The position numbers and the translations under genes are program-made. Shown piece after piece: positions 40,210-49,402 of a stretch of DNA of 64,000 nt; position 1 is the first letter of the stretch; each line of letters opens with the position of its first letter. Source of the stretch: Streptomyces sp. NRRL B-3428 (lineage in GTDB: Bacteria > Actinomycetota > Actinomycetes > Streptomycetales > Streptomycetaceae); NCBI GenBank assembly GCA_000721375.1, contig JOGW01000020.1, positions 60,260-124,259 of the forward strand. Direction: 5' to 3'. The notes beneath the pieces are model-generated. The model saw nothing but the letters and a program-made list of their open reading frames with translations, ran no database searches and was not told where the DNA came from.

Positions 40210-41391
40210 TCAGGGCCGCTTGCCCGCCTCGTGCTCGGCGACCGTCCAGGCCCTGGCCTGCTCGCTGAGGGTGAAGCCGAGGCCGGGGCGTGCGGACAGC
40301 CGCATCCGGCCTTCGCGTATCTCCAGACGCTCGTTGAACAGCGGGTACAGCCAGTCGAAGTGCTCGACCCAGGGCTCGAGGGGGTACGCGGCCGCCAGAT
40401 GCAGATGGATCTCCATCGCGAAGTGCGGGGCCAGCTGCAGCTGGTGGTGCTCGGCGAGTGCGGCCAGCTTCAGGAACGGGGTGATGCCGCCGATGCGCGG
40501 GGCGTCGGGCTGGATGACGTCGGCGGCGTTGTGGCGGATCAGCTCGACGTGTTCGGCCACGCTCGCAAGCATCTCGCCGGTGGCGACGGGCGTGTCGAGG
40601 GAGGCGGCCAGTGCCGCGTGGCCCTGGGCGTCGTAGGCGTCCAGCGGCTCCTCGATCCACACAAGGCCGAACTCCTCCATCGCCCGCCCCATCCGCTGGG
40701 CGGTGGGCCGGTCCCACTGCTGGTTGGCGTCGACCATCAACGGGACGTCGTCGCCGATGTGTTCGCGTACGGCCGCGAGCCTGCCCAGGTCGAACTTGCC
40801 GTCGGGATGACCGACCTTGATCTTGATGCCGCCGATCCCGCTCTCCAGCGAGGCCGTGGCATTGGCGAGCACTTCCTCGGTCGGAGCGTGCAGGAACCCG
40901 CCGGAGGTGTTGTAGCAGAGCACGGAGTCGCGATGGGCGCCGAGCAGTTTGGCGAGCGGAAGTCCGGCCCGCTTGGCCTTGAGGTCCCACAGCGCCACGT
41001 CGTACGCGGCGATGGCCTGGGTGGCGAGACCGCTGCGGCCGACGGAGGCGCCGGCCCACTGCAGCTTGGCCCAGATCCGCCCGATGTCGCTGGGATCCTC
41101 ACCGATCAGCTGGTCGGCGATCTCCCGCGCGTGCGCGAACTGCCCCGGCCCGCCCGCCCGTTTCGAGTAGCTGAAGCCGACACCCTCATGACCTTGCTCG
41201 GTGGTGATCTCGGCGAAGAGGAAGGCGACCTCGGTCATCGGCTGCTGGCGTCCGGTGAACACCTTGGCGTCGCTGATGGGGGTGGCGAGCGGCAGCGTGA
41301 CGGAGGACAGGCGCAGCCAGGCGATGCGGTCGAGGGTGGCGTCGCCTGCGGTGGGGGCGGACGTGGGGGGCGTGTACGGCGTGGTCACCAC
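40210..41391 (-). CDS. Enolase-superfamily sugar-acid dehydratase (galactarate/talarate dehydratase-like)
   Basis: 393 aa mandelate-racemase-group protein. Lys base pair in GIKIKVGHPD, metal ligands in MVDANQQW, WIEEPL and TGEML, and a His in LAPHFAMEIHLHL; GGFLHAPTEEV is typical of the L-talarate/galactarate dehydratase group. It dehydrates an acid sugar to a 2-keto-3-deoxy acid. I prefer the GTG at 41391 (AGGGA 6 nt upstream). The frame is open to 41496, but that overlaps the LysR-type palindrome. Convergent with the sigma-CAP gene, divergent from the LysR gene. Confidence 0.85.
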   Translation of the reverse strand: MVTTPYTPPTSAPTAGDATLDRIAWLRLSSVTLPLATPISDAKVFTGRQQPMTEVAFLFAEITTEQGHEGVGFSYSKRAGGPGQFAHAREIADQLIGEDPSDIGRIWAKLQWAGASVGRSGLATQAIAAYDVALWDLKAKRAGLPLAKLLGAHRDSVLCYNTSGGFLHAPTEEVLANATASLESGIGGIKIKVGHPDGKFDLGRLAAVREHIGDDVPLMVDANQQWDRPTAQRMGRAMEEFGLVWIEEPLDAYDAQGHAALAASLDTPVATGEMLASVAEHVELIRHNAADVIQPDAPRIGGITPFLKLAALAEHHQLQLAPHFAMEIHLHLAAAYPLEPWVEHFDWLYPLFNERLEIREGRMRLSARPGLGFTLSEQARAWTVAEHEAGKRP

Positions 41392-41473
41392 GGTGGATCC
41401 CTGGGTCGGACGGGGCCGGCGCTCGCTCGGCTCGGCGGGGTGCCTCGACGCTACGTTCGACGATTGATCCACG

Positions 41474-41491
41474 TCCAACATAAGTTTTGGA
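41474..41491. promoter_or_regulatory. LysR-type operator candidate
   Basis: TCCAACATAAGTTTTGGA: TCCAA/TTGGA arms, 8-nt centre, a T-N11-A match, midway between divergent dehydratase and LysR genes. Confidence 0.55.
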
Positions 41492-41533
41492 TACAACGAT
41501 TCACTTCGCGCATGGAGTTACCGGGAGCTCAAG

Positions 41534-42412
41534 GTGTTCACGCTGACGCAGCTGACGTGCTTTCTCGCCGTGGCCGAGGAGCTGCACTTCACCCGGGCCG
41601 CCGAGCGGCTGCGGATGACGCAGCCGCCGCTGAGCCGGCAGATCCAGCTGCTCGAGCACGAGCTGGACGTGCAGCTCCTCGACCGCACCAACCGCACCGT
41701 GCGGCTGACCCCCGCGGGCCGTGCCTTCCGCGGCGAAGCGCGCCGGATCGTGCGCCAGTCGGAGCGCGCCGCGCTCGCGGTACGCCGGGTGTCGGTGGGC
41801 GAATCCGGCACGATCGCTGTCGGTTTCACCGCGGCCAGCGCCTACTCGGCGCTCGGCGGCCTGCTGTCCACCGCCCGCGAGGCGCTCCCCGAGGTCGAGC
41901 TGGTGCTGCACGAGATGGTCACCCGCGACCAGCTGGAAGCGCTCGCCGAAGGCACGCTGGATCTGGGGCTCATCCGCCCCGCGGCCGTAGGACGCGATCT
42001 CACCTCCCGTACCGCCGTACAGGAGGCCCTCGTCGCCGCGCTCCCTGCGACGCATCCGCTCGCGTCCGGCCAAGGCCCGCTGGATCTGCGGAAGTTCGAG
42101 GGCGAGGACTTCCTCATGTACTCCCCCACCGAGGCCCGCTACTTCCACGAGCTCCTCCTCGCGACCTTCCGCGACGCTGACGTCCGCCCGCACTTCATCC
42201 AGCACCTCAGCCAGGTCCACAGCATCCTGGCCCTGGTCGGCATCGGCTGGGGACTGGCCCTCGTCCCCGAGTCGGCCACGACGATGCGCCAACAGGGCGT
42301 GGTCCACCGCCCGTTGCGGCCGGCCGGGCGGACACGTCCGGTGGAGCTGGACTTCGTATGGCGCAAGGGGAGCGACAGTCCGGCGTTGACGGCGCTGCTC
42401 GATCATCTGTGA
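41534..42412 (+). CDS. LysR family transcriptional regulator
   Basis: 292 aa. N-terminal HTH TRAAERLRMTQPPLSRQIQLLE (17-38) and a two-lobed effector domain with GFTAASAYSALG and PDVRPHF-like segments. GTG start at 41534 with GGGAG upstream. It likely activates the divergent dehydratase gene in response to its sugar acid. Confidence 0.88.
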   Translation: MFTLTQLTCFLAVAEELHFTRAAERLRMTQPPLSRQIQLLEHELDVQLLDRTNRTVRLTPAGRAFRGEARRIVRQSERAALAVRRVSVGESGTIAVGFTAASAYSALGGLLSTAREALPEVELVLHEMVTRDQLEALAEGTLDLGLIRPAAVGRDLTSRTAVQEALVAALPATHPLASGQGPLDLRKFEGEDFLMYSPTEARYFHELLLATFRDADVRPHFIQHLSQVHSILALVGIGWGLALVPESATTMRQQGVVHRPLRPAGRTRPVELDFVWRKGSDSPALTALLDHL

Positions 42413-42464
42413 GGGAGGCGAAAACGACTGGTCGCAGCCTCGCCCGGTGCCTAGGATCCCGGCC

Positions 42465-43196
42465 ATGGACACCGCCGCACACATCGCCGCCCTGCGCCGA
42501 GAGGGCCAACTCCTCGCCGCCAACGCCGAGGCCGCCGGGCCGGACGCGACCGTATCCACCTGTCCCGGGTGGCAGGTCAGGGATCTTGTACGGCACACGG
42601 GAGCCGTCCACCGTTGGGCCACCGGGTTCGTGGCCGAGCGGCACACCTCGCCCCGTCCCTTGACCGAAGGTCCGGATCTGGACGGCGACGAGCTGTTCGC
42701 CTGGTTCCGCGAGGGACACGGGCTGTTGGTCGAGGCGCTGGAGCAGGCGCCGGACGATCTGGAGTGCTGGGCATTTCTGCCCGCCCCGTCGCCACTGGCG
42801 TTCTGGGCCCGGCGCCAGGCGCACGAAACGGCGATCCACCGGATCGACTCGGAGTCGGCGCTGCCCTCCGGCGAGCGCACGACCATCGGCTCCGCCTTCG
42901 CCGCCGACGGGATCGACGAGCTCCTGAGGGGCTTCCACGCACGGGAGAGGAGCCGGGTCCGCAGCGAGGAGCCCAAGGTGCTGCGGATACATGCCACGGA
43001 CGAAGACGCGGTGTGGACCGTGCGGATCTCGGAGAAGCCCCCGGTGACGACCCCGGGCGCCGAGGACGAGGCGGACTGCGAGATCAGCGGACCTGCGGCG
43101 CGGCTCTACTCGGCGATGTGGAACCGGCTGCCGCTGCCGCAGATCACCGGTGACATCGACGTCGCCCGACTGTGGCGGGAGAACTCGGCCGTCTGA
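42465..43196 (+). CDS. Maleylpyruvate isomerase N-terminal (MDMPI/DinB-like) family protein
   Basis: 243 aa. N-terminal four-helix MDMPI domain with CPGWQVRDLVRHTGAVHRWA (~30-55) and second His pair in RRQAHETAIHRID (~125), the metal triad of mycothiol-dependent enzymes, plus a C-terminal SCP2-like domain. Probably a mycothiol-dependent transferase or isomerase; exact reaction unknown. It ends 12 nt before a small membrane protein gene. Confidence 0.82.
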   Translation: MDTAAHIAALRREGQLLAANAEAAGPDATVSTCPGWQVRDLVRHTGAVHRWATGFVAERHTSPRPLTEGPDLDGDELFAWFREGHGLLVEALEQAPDDLECWAFLPAPSPLAFWARRQAHETAIHRIDSESALPSGERTTIGSAFAADGIDELLRGFHARERSRVRSEEPKVLRIHATDEDAVWTVRISEKPPVTTPGAEDEADCEISGPAARLYSAMWNRLPLPQITGDIDVARLWRENSAV

Positions 43197-43208
43197 TTCA
43201 CTGCCTTC

Positions 43209-43508
43209 ATGGGGAGGCGTACGCAGGCACAACGGGACGCCGCGACCGTGGAGATCGGATTCGCGCTGGTGTCCGCGGCGTTCCTCGCGGTGATCGTGTT
43301 CGCCGTGGTGGCCGGGCCCGGCTGGCTCTTCGACCTGTCCGCCGGGGCGCGGCACGGGCTGGTGACGGTCGCCGCCGTCCTCGCGCCCATGACCTTCGTC
43401 GTACGGGTGGTCACCGTCCTGTGGCGGTTCCAGAACGCGACGCGGTATCAGTCCGAAGAGCCGGACCCTCAGCCCAGCCAGCCGGGCCGCACCAACCCCG
43501 ACTCGTAG
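43209..43508 (+). CDS. Small two-helix membrane protein (DUF6332-like)
   Basis: 99 aa with two TM helices (~16-37 and ~48-68) after a basic start GRRTQAQRDAATVEIGFAL, the pattern of streptomycete DUF6332 proteins. Overlaps the end of the convergent response regulator by 40 nt. Function unknown. Confidence 0.75.
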   Translation: MGRRTQAQRDAATVEIGFALVSAAFLAVIVFAVVAGPGWLFDLSAGARHGLVTVAAVLAPMTFVVRVVTVLWRFQNATRYQSEEPDPQPSQPGRTNPDS

Positions 43509-44134
43509 GCGAGCACGACCAGTTGCGCCCGGTCACGGGCGCCCAGCTTCACCATCGTGCGGCTGACGTGCGTCTTGGCGGTCAGCGGCGATACGACGAG
43601 ACGGCGGGCGATCTCCTCGTTGGAGAGCCCGATCCCGACGAGCGCCATCACCTCGCGCTCACGCTCGGTGAGTTCCCCGAGGCTGCGCTCGATCGCCGGC
43701 TCCTTGGAGCGGGCCGCGAACTCGGAGATCAGCCGGCGCGTCACCCCCGGAGAGAGCAGCGCGTCGCCCTCCACCACCGCCCGTACCGCACGCAGGAGTT
43801 CCTCGGGTTCGGTGTCCTTGACGAGGAATCCGGACGCGCCCGCGCGGATGGCCTCGAAGACGTACTCGTCCATTTCGAAGGTCGTCAGCATCACGACCTT
43901 CACATCCGCCAGTTCGGGGTCGTCGGTGATACGGCGGGTCGCCGCGAGCCCGTCGAGCAGCGGCATCCGGATGTCCATGAGGACCACGTCCGGGCGCAGT
44001 TCGCGCACCTTCACCAGCGCCTCCTCACCGTCGGCCGCCTCCCCGGCGACCTCGATGTCGGACTGCGCGTCGAGCAGCGCCTTGAACCCTGCACGGACCA
44101 GCGACTGGTCGTCGGCGAGCACTACCCGGATCAT
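43469..44134 (-). CDS. NarL/FixJ family response regulator
   Basis: 221 aa. Receiver domain (1-120) with phospho-acceptor Asp in DVVLMDIRMP, acidic pair DDQ at 8-10 and Lys in LVKDTEP; LuxR-type HTH (~155-215, LTEREREVMALVGIGLSNEEIARRL). ATG overlaps the kinase TGA by 4 nt, so the two are coupled. Signal unknown. Confidence 0.92.
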   Translation of the reverse strand: MIRVVLADDQSLVRAGFKALLDAQSDIEVAGEAADGEEALVKVRELRPDVVLMDIRMPLLDGLAATRRITDDPELADVKVVMLTTFEMDEYVFEAIRAGASGFLVKDTEPEELLRAVRAVVEGDALLSPGVTRRLISEFAARSKEPAIERSLGELTEREREVMALVGIGLSNEEIARRLVVSPLTAKTHVSRTMVKLGARDRAQLVVLAYESGLVRPGWLG

Positions 44135-45405
44135 GACGAAGTCTCCTTGGGCCGCAGCGGAATCAGCGCCCGCACCCGGAAACCGCCGTCCGGGCGTGGA
44201 CCGGCCTCGATCGTGCCACCGAGTGCGGCCGCGCGCTCGCGCATTCCGGCGAGTCCGTTGCCGCTGCCGCCCGCGTCGGCCTGTCCTGCGGGCCCGTCGT
44301 CGTCGATACGAAGCTCCATTTCAGCGCTCCCGTAGCCGAGCGTGACCCGCGCCTGCCGAGAGCCCGAGTGCCGTACGACATTGGTCAGGGCCTCCTGAAC
44401 GATACGGAAGGCCGCGAGGTCCGCGCCGGGCGCGAGCGCCACCTGCCGTCCCTGACTGGTCACTTCGACGGTGAGTCCGGCGCTCGCCGCCTGCTGCACC
44501 AGTTCGGGGAGCCGGTCGAGACCGGGTGCGGGTGCGCGCGGGGCGTCCCCGGGCGTACGCAGGGATTCGAGGACCTGCCGTACCTCGCCCAGCGCTTCCT
44601 TGCTCGCCGACTTGATGGTGCTCAGCGCGGTGCGGGCCTGCTCCGGGTCGGAGTCGAGCAGGGCCAGGCCCACGCCCGCCTGCACGTTGATGACGGAGAT
44701 GGAGTGCGCGAGGACGTCGTGCAGTTCGCGGGCGATCCGCAGCCGCTCCTCGTCCGCCCTGCGCGCCGCCGCGGCGGCGCGCTCCGCGCGCTCCCTGGCC
44801 CACTGCTCGCGGCGCAGCTTGGCCAGCTCGGCCACGGCGACGATCGCCACCACCCAGGCGGCGACGACCAGTTCACCGCTCCAGGAGGCACCGTCGTCAC
44901 CGGAGGGCGGCAGCCAGCGGTAGAGCCAGTGGGCGATCAGCAGATGACCGAGCCACAGCATCCCGATCGCCGACCACGCCGCGCGCCGGTGTCCGGCGAC
45001 GATCGCAGCGAACACCGCGAGGGCCACGGACACGAAGACCGGGCCGTACGGATATCCGGCGCCGAGATAGACCATGGTGGCCGCCGCGACCCCGAACACC
45101 ACGGGCACGGGGTACTTCTTGCGCAGGACGAGCAGCGCACTGCCCACGAACAGCAGGACGCGCGCGAAGACATCCAGGCCGGCGCGGTACTCGGTCTGGC
45201 CGTGCGCGGCGAAGGTGCTGCCGATCTGTACGAAGACCGTGATCACGAGGGTGGAGATCCAGGGCAGACCATCGCGCTCCGCCCACCTCCACGGTCCCGG
45301 AGGCCCGCCGTGCTCGGCCCACCTCCACGGACCGGGCGGTCCATCGCGCCAGGGCGGTCTGCTGCGGGGGCGCGCCGGGAGCCCCGGGGTGTGCTGCTCG
45401 TCCAT
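44131..45405 (-). CDS. Sensor histidine kinase (HisKA_3/NarX-type)
   Basis: 424 aa. A Pro/Trp-rich cytoplasmic N-terminus holds a duplicated GPPGPWRWAE unit, then about five TM helices (~50-190), a coiled segment, the dimerisation/phospho-acceptor motif RIARELHDVLAHSIS (~215), and an HATPase_c with GNGLAGMRERAAALGG. Senses an unknown membrane or extracellular cue and phosphorylates the adjacent NarL-type regulator. Confidence 0.92.
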   Translation of the reverse strand: MDEQHTPGLPARPRSRPPWRDGPPGPWRWAEHGGPPGPWRWAERDGLPWISTLVITVFVQIGSTFAAHGQTEYRAGLDVFARVLLFVGSALLVLRKKYPVPVVFGVAAATMVYLGAGYPYGPVFVSVALAVFAAIVAGHRRAAWSAIGMLWLGHLLIAHWLYRWLPPSGDDGASWSGELVVAAWVVAIVAVAELAKLRREQWARERAERAAAAARRADEERLRIARELHDVLAHSISVINVQAGVGLALLDSDPEQARTALSTIKSASKEALGEVRQVLESLRTPGDAPRAPAPGLDRLPELVQQAASAGLTVEVTSQGRQVALAPGADLAAFRIVQEALTNVVRHSGSRQARVTLGYGSAEMELRIDDDGPAGQADAGGSGNGLAGMRERAAALGGTIEAGPRPDGGFRVRALIPLRPKETSS

Positions 45406-45559
45406 ACCGCCACGCTAGACCGCACCCTTGTGCGGTGGCGTCAGCCGTGGGAGGTGAGCGGGTGTACTCCCGGTGAAGTACGTGGCGGGTGGGGCCGGGC
45501 CGCCCACCGCGGGGAAAACGGATCGACTGGTCGTAAAGGCCCTGACACAGTGGCGCAGC

Positions 45560-46513
45560 ATGACGGACTTGGAGCTGGTGACCGCCGCGGATGTCCACCT
45601 CATGCAGGGCCTCGCCCAGCGGATCACCGCCACCCATCAAGAGCTTCTGGGCGCCGACGCCTCGTACGGCGAACTGGCCTGGATCTGGGGCAAGGGCCAT
45701 GCCAACCAGGGCGACCACTGGCCTCGTCGGCTGTGGTTCGCCGACGGGGAGCTGGTGGCTTGGGCCTGGGCCCAGCTGCCGCGCAAGGTGCTGCTGAGCA
45801 ATGGGGTCGTGAAGGAGGCCAAGGGTGCGTATCTCGCCTACCAGGTGCACCCCGATCACGGCGATCTGACCGACGAGGTGATCGCTTGGTACGACAGCAC
45901 CGCCGCCGGCCTGGAACGTACGGTGCTGCCGAGCGCCGCCGACACCGCCGCGCTCGAGCGCTGGGCGGCCCACGGCTACGTGGCCGACCCGTCGGCGCTG
46001 GGCGACGACGGATCCTGGACCCAGCTCAACCAGCGGGACCTCACTGATCTGGAAGAGCCCGTGCTCCCGGACGGATTCCGCTTCCTCACCGCCGACGAGG
46101 CGGGGCCCGAGGCCGCGGTCCGCGCCCATCTGGACGCGTGGAGTCCCTCGGCGTACTCGCTGGAGGCGTACGAGGGCGTGCGGCAGACCTCCGCGTACCG
46201 CGGCGATCTGCATGTGCTGGTCCGGGCGCCCGACGGTGTGATGGCCTGCTCGGCCGTCATCTGGCTGGACGAGGCCAACCGGACCGCCGAGTTCGAGCCC
46301 GTCGGCACGCATCCGGACTTCCGCCGCCGGGGCCTGGCCAGGGCGATGCTCCTGCACGGGATGCGTCTGGCGCGTACGGCCGGCGCGCGGCAGATGACGG
46401 TCGCCTGTCTGGGCGCGCCCGGGCATCCCGCGGCCCGCGGCCTCTACTACGGCGTCGGGTTCCGCGAGCTCGCCCGGGACGCACCGCTGCTCAAGCCGGC
46501 GACTGCTCCGTAG
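45560..46513 (+). CDS. GNAT family N-acetyltransferase (tandem domain)
   Basis: 317 aa from the ATG at 45560. The C-terminal half has the acetyl-CoA motif THPDFRRRGLARAML and ACLGAPGHPAARGLYYGVGF; the N-terminal half looks like a degenerate GNAT fold. Its end overlaps the convergent flavoprotein gene by 23 nt. Substrate unknown. Confidence 0.82.
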   Translation: MTDLELVTAADVHLMQGLAQRITATHQELLGADASYGELAWIWGKGHANQGDHWPRRLWFADGELVAWAWAQLPRKVLLSNGVVKEAKGAYLAYQVHPDHGDLTDEVIAWYDSTAAGLERTVLPSAADTAALERWAAHGYVADPSALGDDGSWTQLNQRDLTDLEEPVLPDGFRFLTADEAGPEAAVRAHLDAWSPSAYSLEAYEGVRQTSAYRGDLHVLVRAPDGVMACSAVIWLDEANRTAEFEPVGTHPDFRRRGLARAMLLHGMRLARTAGARQMTVACLGAPGHPAARGLYYGVGFRELARDAPLLKPATAP

Positions 46514-47774
46514 CCCTGTCCGAAGACTGCTCCTCACGCGCAGCCGTCCGCTGCCCCGACGCCCGGTCCAGCGCACTGATGGCCCGGCGCGCCATGGGAT
46601 GCGTCCGCACGATCTCGGCCAGCGAGGTCGAGCCCTGCACGATCCGCACGAACACGTTCCACGCGGGCCGGAAGCCGGTGATCGCCGCATGCAGCATGCC
46701 GGGCCTGCGCTCGAAGAGCGTCAGGACCCGGCGGCCCATGCTCATCTCCACACCGAGGCCCGCCTTGACGGCGAAGGCGTAGTTGAGGGCCTGGCGCCGA
46801 GCGTCGACCGCGTCGTGGGCCTCGGCGATCCGCACCGCCCACTCGCCCGCGAGGCGACCTGAGCGCAGCGCGTACGAGATACCCTCGCGCGTCCACGGTT
46901 CCAGGAGACCTGCCGCGTCGCCGCAGACGAGCACGCGGCCGCGCGAGAGCGGGGAGTCGTCGGTGCGGCAGCGGGTGAGGTGGCCGGAGGAGATGGCGGG
47001 CTCGAACCCGGCGAGGCCGAGGCTGCCGATGAAATCCTCCAGGTAGCGCTTGGTGGCCGCGCCCTCGCCCCGCGCCGAGATCACACCCACCGTGAGCGTG
47101 TCGTCCTTGGGGAAGACCCAGCCGTAACTCCCGGGCAGCGGGCCCCAGTCGATGAGGACGCGGCCCTTCCAGTCCTCGGCGACGGTCGGCGGCACGGGGA
47201 TCTCGGCCTCCAGACCGAGGTCGACCTGGTCGAGCTTCACACCGACATGTGCTCCTATACGGCTCGCACTGCCGTCGGCCCCGACGACGGCGCGCGCGAG
47301 GACGGTCTCACCGCCGCTGAGCACCACCGCGACCGTGCGCCGGTCGGGCACCTCGGGGCCGTGCTGCTCGACGCGCGAGACGGTGACGCCGGTGCGGAGC
47401 TCGGCGCCGGCCTTCTGCGCGGACTCGACGAGCCGCTGGTCGAACTCGGGGCGGTTGATCAGACCGAACAGCATCTTCTTCGAACGTCGGGTGCGCGCGA
47501 ACTTCCCCTCGAGGGAGAAGGTCACCGCGTACACCTTGTCCTTGAGCGGCAGTTCGAAGCCGGGCGGCAGGGCGTCACGCGAGGGGCCGATGAGGCCGCC
47601 GCCGCAGGTCTTGTAGCGCGGCAGTTCGGCCTTCTCCAGGAGCAGCACCCGCCGCCCGGCGACGGCCGCCGCATAGGCCGCCGACGCTCCGGCGGGGCCT
47701 GCGCCCACCACCACGACGTCCCAGACCTCGGGGGTCTCGTCCGAGGGGCTACGGTCCGCGTTCTCGCTGCTCAC
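46491..47774 (-). CDS. Geranylgeranyl reductase family FAD-dependent oxidoreductase
   Basis: 427 aa from the GTG at 47774. N-terminal dinucleotide site VVVVGAGPAGASAAYAAA, motif PRYKTCGGGLIG (the family's conserved PxxKxCGG), ADGSASRIG, and FAD-ribityl GRVLVCGDAAGLLEPWTREGI. It reduces or hydroxylates an isoprenoid or polyketide-like substrate. Divergent from the dipeptidase gene; the 179-nt gap contains no gene. Confidence 0.88.
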   Translation of the reverse strand: MSSENADRSPSDETPEVWDVVVVGAGPAGASAAYAAAVAGRRVLLLEKAELPRYKTCGGGLIGPSRDALPPGFELPLKDKVYAVTFSLEGKFARTRRSKKMLFGLINRPEFDQRLVESAQKAGAELRTGVTVSRVEQHGPEVPDRRTVAVVLSGGETVLARAVVGADGSASRIGAHVGVKLDQVDLGLEAEIPVPPTVAEDWKGRVLIDWGPLPGSYGWVFPKDDTLTVGVISARGEGAATKRYLEDFIGSLGLAGFEPAISSGHLTRCRTDDSPLSRGRVLVCGDAAGLLEPWTREGISYALRSGRLAGEWAVRIAEAHDAVDARRQALNYAFAVKAGLGVEMSMGRRVLTLFERRPGMLHAAITGFRPAWNVFVRIVQGSTSLAEIVRTHPMARRAISALDRASGQRTAAREEQSSDRATEQSPA

Positions 47775-47953
47775 GATGGCCTGCTGCTCCGATCCGGCTG
47801 TCCGCTGTCTGCTTGTGGGAGAGATCCTACGGCGGTCACGGAAGGCCCCCGCCGCAGGAACAGGGCCTCTCCCCTTGTGAAAAGATCGGCACGCAGAATA
47901 CGTGCACAACCTCCGCACACCCGTTCAACGTCGCACCCACCAGGAGCGTGCCC

Positions 47954-49327
47954 ATGTCGTCGAATTCCCCGACGAACCGGATCGCCGAGACCGTCGCCGC
48001 CCTCATGCCGAGGGCACAGCAGGAGCTGGCCGAACTGGTGGCGTACCGGTCCGTGGCGGATTTCGAGCAGTTCCCGAAGAGCGAGAGCGAAGCCGCAGCG
48101 AACTGGGTCGCGGACGCGCTGCGCACCGAGGGCTTCACAGACGTGGCCCTGCTCGACACCCCCGACGGCACCCAGTCCGTCTACGGTCTGCTGCCCGGTC
48201 CCGAGGGCGCGCCGACGGTGCTCCTGTACGCGCACTACGACGTGCAGCCGCCGCTCGACGAGCAGGCCTGGGTGACCCCGCCGTTCGAGCTCACCGAGCG
48301 TGACGGCCGCTGGTACGGGCGCGGCTCCGCGGACTGCAAGGGCGGCGTGATCATGCACCTCCTGGCGCTGCGTGCGCTCAAGGAGAACGGCGGCATCCCG
48401 GTCTCCGTGAAGTTCATCGCCGAGGGCTCCGAGGAACAGGGCACGGGTGGTCTGGAGCGCTACGCCGAGGCGCACCCCGAGCTCCTCACGTCGGACGCGA
48501 TCATCATCGGCGACAGCGGCAACTTCCGCGTCGGCCTGCCGACGGTCACCTCGACGCTGCGCGGAATGACGATGCTGCGGGTCGAGATGGACACCCTGGA
48601 GGGCAATCTGCACTCCGGCCAGTTCGGCGGCGCGGCCCCCGACGCGCTCGGCGCGCTGATCCGTGTCCTCGACTCGCTGCGCGCCGAGGACGGCTCGACG
48701 ACGGTCGACGGTCTGGACAACGACCAGGTCTGGGAAGGTCTGCAGTACGAGGACGCCGCTTTCCGCTCCGACGCCAAGGTCATCGACGGTGTGGAGCTGA
48801 TCGGCTCGGGCACGGTCGCCGACCGTATCTGGGCCCGTCCCGCCGTCACCGTCCTCGGCATCGACTGCCCGCCGGTCGTGGGCGCCACCCCGTCCGTGCA
48901 GTCGAGCGCCCGCGCACTGATCAGCCTGCGGGTGCCGCCGGGCGTCGACGCGGCCGATGCCACCAAGCTCCTTCGCGCCCACATCGAGGCGCACACCCCC
49001 TGGGGCGCACGGGTGCGCACCGAGCAGATCGGCCAGGGCCAGCCGTTCCGCGCCGACGTCAACTCGCCTGCGTACCAGGCGATGTCTGATGCCATGCAGG
49101 TCGCGTACCCGGGTCAGGAGATGCAGTACGCGGGGCAGGGCGGCTCGATCCCGCTCTGCAACACCCTCGGCGCGCTCTACCCCGACGCCGAGATCCTCCT
49201 CATCGGTCTGAGCGAGCCGGAGGCGCAGATCCACGCGCCGAACGAGTCGGTCGCTCCCGAGGAGCTGCGTCAACTGTCGGTCACCGAGGCGCTGTTCCTG
49301 CAGAACTACGCCGCTTCGAAGGCGTAA
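47954..49327 (+). CDS. M20 family metallo-dipeptidase
   Basis: 457 aa. Zinc ligands in LLYAHYDVQP, GRGSADCKGGV (bridging Asp) and FIAEGSEEQG (catalytic Glu), and a final His in EAQIHAPNE; dimerisation insert ~205-370. AGGAG 7 nt before the ATG. Cleaves dipeptides in the cytosol (CNDP/DapE-like group without evidence for a biosynthetic role). Confidence 0.9.
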   Translation: MSSNSPTNRIAETVAALMPRAQQELAELVAYRSVADFEQFPKSESEAAANWVADALRTEGFTDVALLDTPDGTQSVYGLLPGPEGAPTVLLYAHYDVQPPLDEQAWVTPPFELTERDGRWYGRGSADCKGGVIMHLLALRALKENGGIPVSVKFIAEGSEEQGTGGLERYAEAHPELLTSDAIIIGDSGNFRVGLPTVTSTLRGMTMLRVEMDTLEGNLHSGQFGGAAPDALGALIRVLDSLRAEDGSTTVDGLDNDQVWEGLQYEDAAFRSDAKVIDGVELIGSGTVADRIWARPAVTVLGIDCPPVVGATPSVQSSARALISLRVPPGVDAADATKLLRAHIEAHTPWGARVRTEQIGQGQPFRADVNSPAYQAMSDAMQVAYPGQEMQYAGQGGSIPLCNTLGALYPDAEILLIGLSEPEAQIHAPNESVAPEELRQLSVTEALFLQNYAASKA

Positions 49328-49360
49328 CCGAGCGGGCCGCACGGTCCCGTTCCCGGTGAA

Positions 49361-49393
49361 ACGGTCCCGTTCCCGAGAAGGGGACGGGACCGT
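49361..49393. terminator. Hairpin terminator after the dipeptidase gene
   Basis: ACGGTCCCGTTCCC pairs with GGGGACGGGACCGT around GAGAA. The left arm is duplicated at 49341-49354. Confidence 0.75.
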
Positions 49394-49402
49394 ATGGTCG
49401 GG

